Of a DNA stretch of 64,000 nucleotides, positions 43,729-51,983 are shown piece after piece (position 1 is the stretch's first letter; the number at the start of each line of letters is the position of its first letter). The notes below the pieces were generated by a model. The model had not been told where the DNA came from and did no database searches. It worked only from the letters and a program-made list of their open reading frames with translations. Both the position numbers and the translations under genes were made by a program. Source of the DNA: Dokdonella_A sp036518555 (lineage in GTDB: Bacteria > Pseudomonadota > Gammaproteobacteria > Xanthomonadales > Rhodanobacteraceae); NCBI RefSeq assembly GCF_036518555.1, contig NZ_DATDMY010000093.1:1-64000 (forward strand), written 5' to 3'.

Positions 43729-44322
43729 CTAGTTCGAGAACGCATCCGCGCCGAGCGCCTCGCAGCGATCCACCGCATCCACGCGGCTGCGCTGCCAATG
43801 CGCGATCCAGCACTCGTCGTAGACCGAGCAGTAGCAGATGTCCATGCCGAGGCGGTGTTCGGCGAGCTTGAAGCGTTTCGCGACCTCGCGCTCGTTGAGG
43901 CGGATCGGCACGACCGTCGTCTCGCGATTCGTGTTGGGCGGGATGACTTCGCCGCCGATGCTCGAGGTCGCCATGCTCGGCGAAGTACTCGGCGCACCGA
44001 GCGCGAGGAGCACCTGCTCCCAATCGCGCATCGGCTTGCCGTCGAGGGTCATGCGCACGGTTTCCACCTTGGCCGGACCCACGCCATTGTTGTTGACGGT
44101 CCAGATGAACGCGTCACGGTCGACGTTGTTCGAGTACGTGTAGCCGATCGACAGGTACGGCCATACGCTCGCGCGCGCCTGGCTCTGCATGAGGCGGGTC
44201 TGGTACGCGCCGAGCGCGAGCGCGAAGACGCTGACCGCGAGCGCGAGCGCGCTGCCGAGGTCGGTCGTCGTGAGGCGGCGCACGCGCGCCGGCGTGTCGC
44301 CTCGGTGCGCCTGCTCGCTCAT
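43729..44322 (-). CDS. Single-pass membrane protein of unknown function
   Basis: A 197-residue protein with one helix near 22-42 (LGSALALAVSVFALALGAY) and a soluble C-terminal domain containing ASVWPYLSIGYTYSNN, VGPAKVETVRMTLDGKPM and LGMDICYCSVYDECWIAHW. I recognise the pattern of an extracytoplasmic beta domain seen in several unnamed proteobacterial proteins, but no named family. GGAG lies before the ATG. It overlaps the upstream permease stop by four bases (ATGA), so they are co-translated. Confidence 0.72.
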   Translation of the reverse strand: MSEQAHRGDTPARVRRLTTTDLGSALALAVSVFALALGAYQTRLMQSQARASVWPYLSIGYTYSNNVDRDAFIWTVNNNGVGPAKVETVRMTLDGKPMRDWEQVLLALGAPSTSPSMATSSIGGEVIPPNTNRETTVVPIRLNEREVAKRFKLAEHRLGMDICYCSVYDECWIAHWQRSRVDAVDRCEALGADAFSN

Positions 44323-45254
44323 ATCTGCGGCTCCGTCCTCGCCGCGATCGCTTCCGCATGGCGCTGGCGCGCGACCCGTGCTTCCCGGCGCGCGATGTAC
44401 AGGCTCGCGCCGATGACGATGGCCGCCCCCGCCGCCGTCCAGCCATCGATGCGTTCGTCGAACAGCAACCAGGCGAGCGCGGATACGATCACGAGCTGCA
44501 GGTAACTCAACGGCGCGAGCGTGGACGCCTCGGCGAGGCGCAGCGCGTGCGTCCACAGGTACTGGCCCAGCGTGCCGAGTGCGCCGATGACGACCAGCAG
44601 CGGCCATAGCGAAGCCGCCGGCGCCTGCCACACCGCGAGCGCGAACGGCAGCGAGAGTGGCACCCACAGCCAGGTCGTGAGGAGCACGATCGTGTCCGGC
44701 GGATCGCTGCGCGAGAGGAACTTGATGCTGATCGTGACCGCGCCGGTCGAGGCGGCCGCGAGCAGCGCGACGAGGCTGCCGGCGCTGAAGCCATCGGTGC
44801 CCGGGCGCACGATCACGAGCACGCCGACGAAGCCGGCGACGACCGCGCTCCAGCGGCGCAGGCGCACGACTTCACCCAGGAACAGCACCGCGCCGATCGT
44901 GACGAACAGCGGCGACGAGTACGACAGCGCGATCGCCTGCGCGAGCGGCAAGTGCGCGATCGCCCAGAAGCCCGCGAGCATGCCGAGCGTGCCGATCGCG
45001 CAGCGCGCGACGTAGAACCGGAGCCGGTCGGTGCGCAACGCGCCCCAGCCGTGGCGCGCGAGCAGCGGCGCGGTCGCGAGCGCGCCGAAGAAGCTGCGGA
45101 AGAACGCGATCTCGAACGCGTGCAGGCCGTGCGAGGCGTAGCGGATCAGGATTGCCATGAGTCCGAAACTGCTTGCGCTCGCGATCATCAGCAGCGCGGC
45201 GCGCGCGGGAAGGGGACTGGCGGAGGATGCCGCGCCGGCGGCGGGGAGGCTCAC
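44319..45254 (-). CDS. EamA/DMT-family permease
   Basis: A 311-residue, ten-helix drug/metabolite transporter with two EamA halves: MIASASSFGLMAILIRYASH with FFRSFFGALA, and IGALGTLGQYLWTHALRLAEASTLAPLSYLQLV. The GTG at 45254 is chosen because it leaves a short tail before helix 1; the ATG at 45188 would start inside helix 1. No strong ribosome-binding site for either. Substrate unknown. Coupled to the single-pass protein gene. Confidence 0.82.
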   Translation of the reverse strand: MSLPAAGAASSASPLPARAALLMIASASSFGLMAILIRYASHGLHAFEIAFFRSFFGALATAPLLARHGWGALRTDRLRFYVARCAIGTLGMLAGFWAIAHLPLAQAIALSYSSPLFVTIGAVLFLGEVVRLRRWSAVVAGFVGVLVIVRPGTDGFSAGSLVALLAAASTGAVTISIKFLSRSDPPDTIVLLTTWLWVPLSLPFALAVWQAPAASLWPLLVVIGALGTLGQYLWTHALRLAEASTLAPLSYLQLVIVSALAWLLFDERIDGWTAAGAAIVIGASLYIARREARVARQRHAEAIAARTEPQI

Positions 45255-45340
45255 GATCGCGGTCGAACCGGTACGACGGGCGCGCAGTCTAGCAGGATCG
45301 CGCGCGCGCGCCGCGGGCCGTGCCCGCGGCCATGCTGCAT

Positions 45341-46009
45341 TCAATGAGTCGCGCCGCCGCTCGTTTCGAGATCGTCGCGCAGCACGATCGCGCACTCGAT
45401 CGCGGCGCACACGCCTTCGATCATCGTCGCGAGCGCCATGCTCGGCTGCCCGGGATGGCGCACGGCCTGCTGCGGCAGCCACGGCACGTGCACGAAGCCA
45501 CCGCGAGCCTGCGGCAGGCGCGTCGCGACGAGGTGGGCGATCGCGAAGAACACCTGGTTGCAGACGAAGGAGCCCGCGCTCAGCGACGCACCGGCCGGAA
45601 TGCCGCGTTCGCGCAGCCGCGCGACGATCGCCTTCGACGGCAGGCTCGTGAAGTACGCGGAAGGTGCGCCGGCGACGACCGGCTGATCGATCGGCTGCAG
45701 GCCGTCGTTGTCGGCGATGCGCGCGTCGACGAGGTTCACGGCGATGCGCTCGAGCGAGATCTCGCTGCGCCCGCCCGCCTGTCCGAGTGCGATCACGACC
45801 GCGGGACGATGGCGCTCGACCAATTCCTCGAGCATCGGCAACGTCGCTGCGAACGACACCGGCAGGACGCGACCGACGACGCGGTGGCCGGCGACCGTCG
45901 CGCCGTCGAGTGCGCGCACGATCTCCTGCGACGGGTTGATCGACTCGCCGCCGAACGGCTCGAAGCCGGTCAGCAATACGCACGGAGCGTCGAACGGGGA
46001 ACCGGGCAT
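45341..46009 (-). CDS. pcp: Pyrrolidone-carboxylate peptidase (pyroglutamyl peptidase I)
   Basis: A 222-residue cytosolic cysteine peptidase removing N-terminal pyroglutamate. VLLTGFEPFGGESINPSQEIV is the N-terminal signature. Catalytic residues: Glu in SEISLERIAVNLVDARI, Cys in AGSFVCNQVFF and His in GFVHVPWLP. Length is typical. It lies 13 bases after the cupredoxin gene on the same strand, although the products act in different compartments. Confidence 0.93.
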   Translation of the reverse strand: MPGSPFDAPCVLLTGFEPFGGESINPSQEIVRALDGATVAGHRVVGRVLPVSFAATLPMLEELVERHRPAVVIALGQAGGRSEISLERIAVNLVDARIADNDGLQPIDQPVVAGAPSAYFTSLPSKAIVARLRERGIPAGASLSAGSFVCNQVFFAIAHLVATRLPQARGGFVHVPWLPQQAVRHPGQPSMALATMIEGVCAAIECAIVLRDDLETSGGATH

Positions 46010-46022
46010 GCCGCGACGCGAC

Positions 46023-46418
46023 TCAGTCGATCTCGAACGATTGCAGCTCGACCGGCGTGCTCGGCAGCACGACGATCGTGCCGCGCATGCCGTTGCTCGG
46101 CGTGCCGTGCGTCTCGCAGTAGTAGCCGATCGTCCCTGCCGACGCGAACACGCGGCTGAAGTGCCAGATGTTGTTCGCGGCTGCGCCATCGCCGCCCTGG
46201 CCGTCGCCGTCGCAGCCGTTCGCGCACCGGAACGAGTTGTCGTTCGCCTTGACGTTGTGCGTGCCGCCGCTGTTGCGGAACGTGACCCGGTCGCCGGCCG
46301 CGATCGTGAGTTCGGCGGGATTGAACGTCTGGCCGGGGCCGACCAGGACGAGGTAATCGGCCGCGCAGGCGGGCCCGGCGAGCAGGGCGGACAGGACGAG
46401 CGGGGCAGGCAGGCGCAT
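46023..46418 (-). CDS. Periplasmic cupredoxin (plastocyanin-like)
   Basis: A 131-residue precursor with a signal peptide ending GPACA. The blue-copper ligands are visible: His in GGTHNVKAND, and Cys, His and Met in GYYCETHGTPSNGMRG. FNPAELTIAAGDRVTFRNSGG is the usual lead strand. An extra Cys pair (FRCANGCDGD) suggests a disulfide. Start 46418 is chosen; 46445 is nine codons longer. An electron carrier, partner unknown. Confidence 0.87.
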   Translation of the reverse strand: MRLPAPLVLSALLAGPACAADYLVLVGPGQTFNPAELTIAAGDRVTFRNSGGTHNVKANDNSFRCANGCDGDGQGGDGAAANNIWHFSRVFASAGTIGYYCETHGTPSNGMRGTIVVLPSTPVELQSFEID

Positions 46419-46482
46419 CGGCACAGGGTACGCGGTCGGCGGCACGATGCAACGGCGGGCCCGGCCCGGCTGGGGGCGGGGC

Positions 46483-48387
46483 TCAGATCGTCCGACGGAT
46501 CACGCCGCGCTGGACCAGCGCCTCGACGATCATGCTCGCCGATTCTTCCGGCGACTGCTCCATCGTGCGGACATGCAGCTCCGGCGCGGCCGGCACCTCG
46601 TAGGGAGAGTCGATGCCCGTGAAGTTCTTGAGCTCGCCGCGGCGCGCCTTCCGGTAGAGACCCTTCGGATCGCGCCGTTCGACGACCTCGAGCGGCGTGT
46701 CGACGAAGACCTCGATGAATTCGTCGTCCTCGACCATGCCGCGCGCGAGCCTGCGCTCCGAGCGGAACGGCGAGATGAACGCGGTGATCACGATGAGGCC
46801 GGCATCGACCATGAGCCGGGCTACCTCGCCGATGCGGCGGATGTTCTCCACGCGATCGGCGTCGGTGAAGCCGAGATCCTTGCTCAGGCCGTGGCGCACG
46901 TTGTCGCCGTCGAGCAGGTAGGTGCGCGCGCCGAGCGCGTGCAGCTGGCGCTCGACGATGTTCGCGATCGTCGACTTGCCGCTGCCGGAAAGGCCGGTGA
47001 GCCAGAGCACGCACGGCTTGTGGCCGTTCTGGCGGCTGCGCGCCTGCTTGTCGACCTCGACCGCCTGCCAGTGGATGTTCTGCGACCGGCGCAGCGCGAA
47101 ATGCAGCAGGCCGGCGCCGACGGTCTGGTTCGTGTAGCGGTCGATGACGATGAAACTGCCCATGTCGCGGTTGCTCGCGTAGGGATCGAACGCGACCGCG
47201 CGGTCGAGCGTGAGGTTGGTGACGCCGATGCCGTTGAGTTCGAGCGTCTTCGCCGCGAGATGATCGAGGGTGTTGACGTCGACCGCGTACTTGGGCTGGC
47301 CGAACGAGGCGCCGAGCGTCGTCGCGCCGAGCTTCACGAGGTACGGTCGTCCGGGCAGCATCGGCGCATCCGCCATCCAGACCAGCGTCGCTTCGAACTG
47401 GTCGGCGAGCCCGGCCGGATCGTCGGCCGCGCAGATGACGTCGCCGCGACTGATGTCGATCTCGTCGGCGAGCGTGAGCGTGACCGATTGGCCTGCGCGC
47501 GCATCGGCGAGGTCGCCGTCGAAGGTGACGATGCGGGCCACCGACGTCAGCCTTCCCGACGGCAGCACGCGGACCGCGTCGCCGGGACGCACGCGCCCGC
47601 CGAGGATGCGTCCGGAGTAGCCGCGGAAACCCGGGTCGGGTCGGTTCACCCACTGCACCGGCAGGCGCAGCGGGCCGCGCGGCTCGTCGCTGCCGACGTC
47701 GACGGTCTCGAGGTGCTGCAGCAGGCTCGGGCCGCGATACCACGGCGTGCGCGCGCTCGGCGCGCCGAGGTTGTCGCCGCGCAGGGCCGACAGCGGTATC
47801 GCTACGATCTCCTCGATCCCGAGCTGCGCGGCGAACGCCCGATAGTCGCGCTCGATCGCCTCGAACACGTCGCGCGACCAGTCGACGAGATCGAGCTTGT
47901 TGACCGCGAGCACGACCTTGCGGATGCCGACGAGCGAGACGAGGTAGCTGTGGCGGCGCGTCTGCGTGAGCAGTCCCTTGCGCGCATCGACGAGGATCAC
48001 CGCGAGATCGGCGGTCGATGCGCCGGTGACCATGTTGCGCGTGTACTGCTCGTGGCCGGGCGTGTCGGCGACGATGAACTTGCGCCGCTCGGTCGAGAAG
48101 AAACGATAGGCGACATCGATCGTGATGCCCTGCTCGCGCTCGGCGCCGAGGCCGTCGAGCAGCAGCGCGAAGTCGAGCTCGTCGCCCTGCGTGCCGAACT
48201 TGCGCGAGTCGCCCTCGAGCGCTGCGAGCTGGTCGTCGAACAGCGCCTTGGATTCGTGCAGCAGGCGGCCGATCAGCGTGCTCTTGCCGTCGTCGACGCT
48301 GCCGCAGGTGATGAAGCGGAGCAGGCTCTTCGACTGCTGCGCGGCGAGATAGCCCTCGATGTCCTCGAGGCGGCCTTCGGCGTCCAT
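46483..48387 (-). CDS. cysNC: Bifunctional sulfate adenylyltransferase large subunit / APS kinase
   Basis: A 634-residue fusion. Residues 1 to about 435 are CysN, a GTPase that powers sulfate activation: P-loop GSVDDGKST, VADTPGHEQYTRNMVTGAS, NKLDLVDW. The rest is CysC, APS kinase: LTGLSGSGKSTIANIVE, LDGDNVRHGL, DPKGLYRKARRGELKNFTG. Together with CysD it turns sulfate and ATP into PAPS. Its ATG shares one base with the cysD stop (TGATG). No cysH, cysIJ or sulfotransferase is nearby. Confidence 0.95.
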   Translation of the reverse strand: MDAEGRLEDIEGYLAAQQSKSLLRFITCGSVDDGKSTLIGRLLHESKALFDDQLAALEGDSRKFGTQGDELDFALLLDGLGAEREQGITIDVAYRFFSTERRKFIVADTPGHEQYTRNMVTGASTADLAVILVDARKGLLTQTRRHSYLVSLVGIRKVVLAVNKLDLVDWSRDVFEAIERDYRAFAAQLGIEEIVAIPLSALRGDNLGAPSARTPWYRGPSLLQHLETVDVGSDEPRGPLRLPVQWVNRPDPGFRGYSGRILGGRVRPGDAVRVLPSGRLTSVARIVTFDGDLADARAGQSVTLTLADEIDISRGDVICAADDPAGLADQFEATLVWMADAPMLPGRPYLVKLGATTLGASFGQPKYAVDVNTLDHLAAKTLELNGIGVTNLTLDRAVAFDPYASNRDMGSFIVIDRYTNQTVGAGLLHFALRRSQNIHWQAVEVDKQARSRQNGHKPCVLWLTGLSGSGKSTIANIVERQLHALGARTYLLDGDNVRHGLSKDLGFTDADRVENIRRIGEVARLMVDAGLIVITAFISPFRSERRLARGMVEDDEFIEVFVDTPLEVVERRDPKGLYRKARRGELKNFTGIDSPYEVPAAPELHVRTMEQSPEESASMIVEALVQRGVIRRTI

Positions 48388-49289
48388 CAGAAATACCCCT
48401 CGGCCTTCTTCTTCTCCATCGATGCGCCCGCGTCCTGGTCGATCAGCCGGCCCTGGCGTTCGCTCGTGCGCGCGACGAGCATCTCGCGGATGATCGCGGG
48501 CAGCGTGTCGGCGTCCGATTCGATCGCGCCGGTGAGCGGGTAGCAGCCGAGCGTGCGGAAGCGCACGCGGCGCAGGACCGGCGTCTCGCCTTGGCGCAGC
48601 GGGAAGCGTTCGTCGTCGACCATCACGAGCGTGCCGTCGCGCTCCACCACCGGCCGTTCCGCCGCGAGGTAGAGCGGCACTATCGGGATCCCTTCGGCGA
48701 GGATGTACTGCCAGATGTCGAGTTCGGTCCAGTTCGACAGCGGGAACACGCGGATGCTCTCGCCCTTGTTCTTGCGCGCGTTGTAGAGGCGCCAGAGTTC
48801 GGGCCGCTGGTTGCGCGGGTCCCACTGGTGCTGCGCCGAGCGGAACGAGAACACGCGCTCCTTCGCGCGCGACTTCTCCTCGTCGCGACGCGCGCCGCCG
48901 AAGGCGAGGTCGAAGCCGTGCTGGTCGAGCGCCTGCTTGAGACCCTGCGTCTTCCAGACGTCGGTGTGCACCGCCGAGCCGTGCGTGAACGGATTGATGC
49001 CGAGGCGCAGCGCATCCGGGTTGCGATGCACGATCAGGTCCTGGCCCGACTCGCGGGCCATGCGGTCGCGCAATTCGTACATCGCGCGGAACTTCCAGGT
49101 CGTGTCCACGTGCAGCAGCGGGAACGGCGGGCGCGACGGGAAGAAGGCCTTGCGCGCGAGGTGCAGCATGACCGAGCTGTCCTTGCCGATCGAGTAGAGC
49201 ATGACCGGCCGCTCCGCTTCCGCGACCGCTTCGCGCAGGATGTCGATGCTCTCCGATTCGAGGCGTTGCAGGTGGGTGAGCGCGGTCAT
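48387..49289 (-). CDS. cysD: Sulfate adenylyltransferase small subunit
   Basis: A 300-residue PP-loop-family subunit that adenylylates sulfate. LYSIGKDSSVMLHLARKAF is the PP-loop; LHVDTTWKFRAMYELRD, FGGARRDEEKSRAKER and SNWTELDIWQYILAEGIP are family motifs. First gene of a two-gene operon with cysNC. No good Shine-Dalgarno precedes ATG 49289. The 241 bases upstream contain no other gene and should hold the promoter. Confidence 0.96.
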   Translation of the reverse strand: MTALTHLQRLESESIDILREAVAEAERPVMLYSIGKDSSVMLHLARKAFFPSRPPFPLLHVDTTWKFRAMYELRDRMARESGQDLIVHRNPDALRLGINPFTHGSAVHTDVWKTQGLKQALDQHGFDLAFGGARRDEEKSRAKERVFSFRSAQHQWDPRNQRPELWRLYNARKNKGESIRVFPLSNWTELDIWQYILAEGIPIVPLYLAAERPVVERDGTLVMVDDERFPLRQGETPVLRRVRFRTLGCYPLTGAIESDADTLPAIIREMLVARTSERQGRLIDQDAGASMEKKKAEGYF

Positions 49290-49530
49290 GGGGGCGGTAG
49301 GGCGAAAACCGCGAGTTTACGGCGTGCCGCGGGCCGCGGCCATGACGGGGTGGCATGTGCATAGGGCGCCGGCTGCCATCGACGCGTCGGTCCGGCGCGG
49401 CGGTCGATCCGCCGCGTAACCGTGGCGACGACCGCGATGCACGGCAGCGCGCCCGGCCCGGCGTTCGCGCGGGGCGAGCGTGCGGGTCAAGTCGTCGTCT
49501 CCAGGCAACGTGCGCGCGGTCCCGCGCCGG

Positions 49531-50745
49531 CTAGGGGGCACCGCGCAGCGCAAGCACCGCATTGAGGCCGCCGAACGCGAACGAGTGGCTCAGCGCGGCG
49601 CGCACGCGCCGCTCGCGTGCGGCATTGGCGACGTAGTCGAGGTCGCATTCCGGGTCGGCGTCGAGGAAGTTCATCGTCGGCGGCACGACGCCGTCGCGCA
49701 GCGCACCGATGGTCGCGACGAGTTCGATCGCGCCGGCCGCGCCGAGCGCGTGCCCATGCATCGACTTCGTCGACGACACCGCGAGCGCGTCGGCGTGTGC
49801 GCCGAACACGCGCCGGATCGCCTTGCTCTCGGTCGGGTCGTTCGCCGGCGTGCCGGTGCCGTGGGCGTTCACGTAGTCGAGGTCGTCGATGGCGAGGCCG
49901 CCGTCGGCGAGCGCACGCGCGATCGCCTTCGCCGCGCCGGCTTCCGACGGGAACACGATGTCGCCGGCGTCGGCCGACATGCCCGCGCCCGCGAACTCCG
50001 CGAGGATCGTCGCGCCGCGGCGGCGCGCGCGCTCGAGCGTCTCGAGCACGAACACGGCGGCGCCTTCGCCGAGCACCATCCCGCGCCGCTGCTTGGAGAA
50101 CGGCCGGCACGTGTCGTCGGCCATCACGCGCATCGCTTCCCAGGCCCGGATCACGCCGAGCGTGATGCAGGCCTCGCTGCCGCCGGCGACGGCCGCCTCG
50201 GCGACGCCGCTGCGCACCATGTGGAACGCCTGTGCGAGCGCATGGTTCGCCGACGCGCACGCGCTCGAAGTCGCGAACGAAGGCCCGGTGAGGCCATGCT
50301 CGATGCAGACCTGGCTCGCGGGCGCGTTCGCCATCAGGCGCACGATCGTCAGCGGATGCGTGCGCGGATTGTTCTCGGCGTACAGGCGGCGCGAGGCTTC
50401 GTCGTGCGTCTGTTCGCCGCCGATGCCCGTGCCGATCACGACCGCGGTGTTCTCGCCGATGCCGTCGACGGCGAAGTCGATGCCCGACTGCGCGATCGCC
50501 TCGCGCGCGGCGACGAGCGCGAACTGCGACACGCGGTCGAGCAGGATCAGCTTCTTTTGCTCGAAGTGTGCGAGCGGATCGAACCCTTGCACCTCCGCGG
50601 CGATGCCGAAGCGCAGGCCCTCGCGCGGCAGGCTCGTGATCGGCCCGATCGCGACGCGCCCTTCGCGCATCGCGGACCAGGTGGCGGCTGCGGTGTGGCC
50701 GAGCGCGGTGACCGCGCCCATGCCGGTGATGACGACGCGCTGCAT
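49531..50745 (-). CDS. Beta-ketoacyl-ACP synthase, FabF-like, accessory
   Basis: A 404-residue thiolase-fold condensing enzyme. The active-site Cys is in TSSACASANHAL, the two His in NAHGTGTPANDPTESKA and KSMHGHALGAAGAIEL, the full KAS II set. It lies 27 bases downstream of its own acyl carrier protein rather than in a fab cluster, and its N-terminal part (GPITSLPREGLRFGIAAEV) differs from housekeeping FabF, so it probably serves a specialised acyl product. Acyl chain unknown. Confidence 0.85.
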   Translation of the reverse strand: MQRVVITGMGAVTALGHTAAATWSAMREGRVAIGPITSLPREGLRFGIAAEVQGFDPLAHFEQKKLILLDRVSQFALVAAREAIAQSGIDFAVDGIGENTAVVIGTGIGGEQTHDEASRRLYAENNPRTHPLTIVRLMANAPASQVCIEHGLTGPSFATSSACASANHALAQAFHMVRSGVAEAAVAGGSEACITLGVIRAWEAMRVMADDTCRPFSKQRRGMVLGEGAAVFVLETLERARRRGATILAEFAGAGMSADAGDIVFPSEAGAAKAIARALADGGLAIDDLDYVNAHGTGTPANDPTESKAIRRVFGAHADALAVSSTKSMHGHALGAAGAIELVATIGALRDGVVPPTMNFLDADPECDLDYVANAARERRVRAALSHSFAFGGLNAVLALRGAP

Positions 50746-50772
50746 GCGATCCGTATCGTTGGCCCGCGCCGG

Positions 50773-51033
50773 TCAGGGGACCGGCTGCGTTGCCTGCTCG
50801 GCCAGCAGCTTCTCGACCGTCTCGACCAGACCGCGCACCGACTCGGTGTCGAACTTCGGATCGCGATCGGGCATCGTGATCTTGAAGTGGTCCTCGATCT
50901 CGAAAATGATCTGCACCGCATCGAGGGACTGGATATCGAGGTCCTTGAGCGTCGCGTCGGGCGTGATGCGGGCGCGATCGATGCCCGACTCCTTCGCGAT
51001 GATGTCGAACACGGTGTCCTGCACGCTGCTCAT
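50773..51033 (-). CDS. Acyl carrier protein, accessory
   Basis: An 86-residue carrier protein. The phosphopantetheine attachment Ser is in LKDLDIQSLDAVQIIFEIED; the usual DSL is here QSL. The C-terminal helix continues to ETVEKLLAEQ. GGAGA lies eight bases before ATG 51033. It precedes the ketosynthase in the same transcript and is divergent from the small DMT genes. The variant site suggests a dedicated partner set rather than general fatty acid synthesis. Confidence 0.88.
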   Translation of the reverse strand: MSSVQDTVFDIIAKESGIDRARITPDATLKDLDIQSLDAVQIIFEIEDHFKITMPDRDPKFDTESVRGLVETVEKLLAEQATQPVP

Positions 51034-51117
51034 TCCACGTCTCCGGATGGTTCGGGAAGGTTCGACCGGGCGGCGCACCCGATCCCTTCGTCGCGCATCG
51101 ACGGCGGCGACGCGGGC

Positions 51118-51137
51118 GCCCGGCATGATCGCCGGGC
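51118..51137. promoter_or_regulatory. Inverted repeat in the ACP/DMT divergent region
   Basis: GCCCGGC (51118-51124), six bases, GCCGGGC (51131-51137): a perfect 7-bp inverted repeat midway between the divergent starts at 51033 and 51229. It could be an operator for both sides or a short hairpin. No regulator gene is adjacent. Confidence 0.4.
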
Positions 51138-51228
51138 ATGCAGCGATCTTCAAGCGGCGTGCCGCGCCGCTTCGACTTGCCGCGGTCGCGCGGGCATACT
51201 GCGCGCCCGTCGCGCCGTGCAGGATCCG

Positions 51229-51594
51229 ATGTCCGCCACCGTCGCCATGCTCTGGCTCGCCAACATAGTCCTCGATACTTTCGGGCAACTTTCGTTCAAG
51301 GCGGCCGCGGCGGAATCGGATCTCGGCGGCGGCTTCGCGCGCTGGAGGGCGATGGCGCGGCGACCGTGGATATGGTCGGGCATCGCCTGCTACGTGGCCG
51401 AGTTCCTCGTCTGGCTCGCGTTCCTCTCGCTCGTGCCGCTGTCGGAGGGCGTGCTGCTCGGCTCGATCAACATCGTCGCCGTCATGGTCGCGGGACGCGT
51501 CCTGTTCGCCGAAAAGCTGTCGCCGCTGCGCACGCTCGGCATCCTCCTCATCGCGGCGGGCGTCGCGGTGGTCGGCATCGGGGGCCGGGCGTGA
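51229..51594 (+). CDS. Four-helix DMT protein, ArnE/EmrE-like, subunit 1
   Basis: A 121-residue membrane protein with four helices, beginning MLWLANIVLDTFGQLSFKAA, whose Asp/Gln/Lys pattern in helix 1 is typical of small EamA/SMR proteins. RPWIWSGIACYVAEFLVWLAFLSLVPLSEGVL is helices 2-3. AGGA lies nine bases before the ATG. Its stop overlaps the GTG start of the next, similar gene, as seen with ArnE-ArnF flippase pairs. The lipid substrate is unknown. Confidence 0.8.
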   Translation: MSATVAMLWLANIVLDTFGQLSFKAAAAESDLGGGFARWRAMARRPWIWSGIACYVAEFLVWLAFLSLVPLSEGVLLGSINIVAVMVAGRVLFAEKLSPLRTLGILLIAAGVAVVGIGGRA

Positions 51595-51983
51595 GACGCT
51601 TCTACCTCGTCGGGTTCCTCGTGCTCGTCTGCTTCGACACGTTCGCGCAGATCTGCTTCAAGCTCACTGCGAACCACGCGATGCCGCCCGCGGCGGACCT
51701 CGGCTGGGTTCTGCGCGTGCTGTCGTCGCCGTGGGTGTACTGCGCGATCGCGTGTTACGTGGGGGCGTTCGTGACCTGGATGACCCTGCTCGAACACGCG
51801 CCGATCGGGCCGGCTTTCGCGGCCTCGCACCTCGAAGTGCTCAGCGTGATGGGGCTGTCGGTCGTGCTGTTCGGCGAACGCATCGGTACGCCGCAATGGA
51901 TCGGCAGCGCGCTTATCATCGCAGGCATCGTCTGCCTCGCGATCAGCGAAACCGATGCCGACAAACCACCCGCGCCTCGCTGA
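51591..51983 (+). CDS. Four-helix DMT protein, ArnF/EmrE-like, subunit 2
   Basis: A 130-residue paralogue of the preceding protein: RFYLVGFLVLVCFDTFAQICFKL and SPWVYCAIACYVGAFVTWM align with the partner's helices 1 and 2. Starts at GTG 51591, overlapping the upstream TGA (GTGA). Paired small DMT proteins usually act as one antiparallel heterodimer. Its 3' end overlaps the aminotransferase by 29 bases, so all three are translationally linked. Confidence 0.8.
   Translation: MRRFYLVGFLVLVCFDTFAQICFKLTANHAMPPAADLGWVLRVLSSPWVYCAIACYVGAFVTWMTLLEHAPIGPAFAASHLEVLSVMGLSVVLFGERIGTPQWIGSALIIAGIVCLAISETDADKPPAPR

Noticed and set aside
46009..46418. Functional link between cupredoxin and pyroglutamyl peptidase
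   Set aside because: They are 13 bases apart but act in periplasm and cytosol; proximity alone is not enough to propose a joint system.
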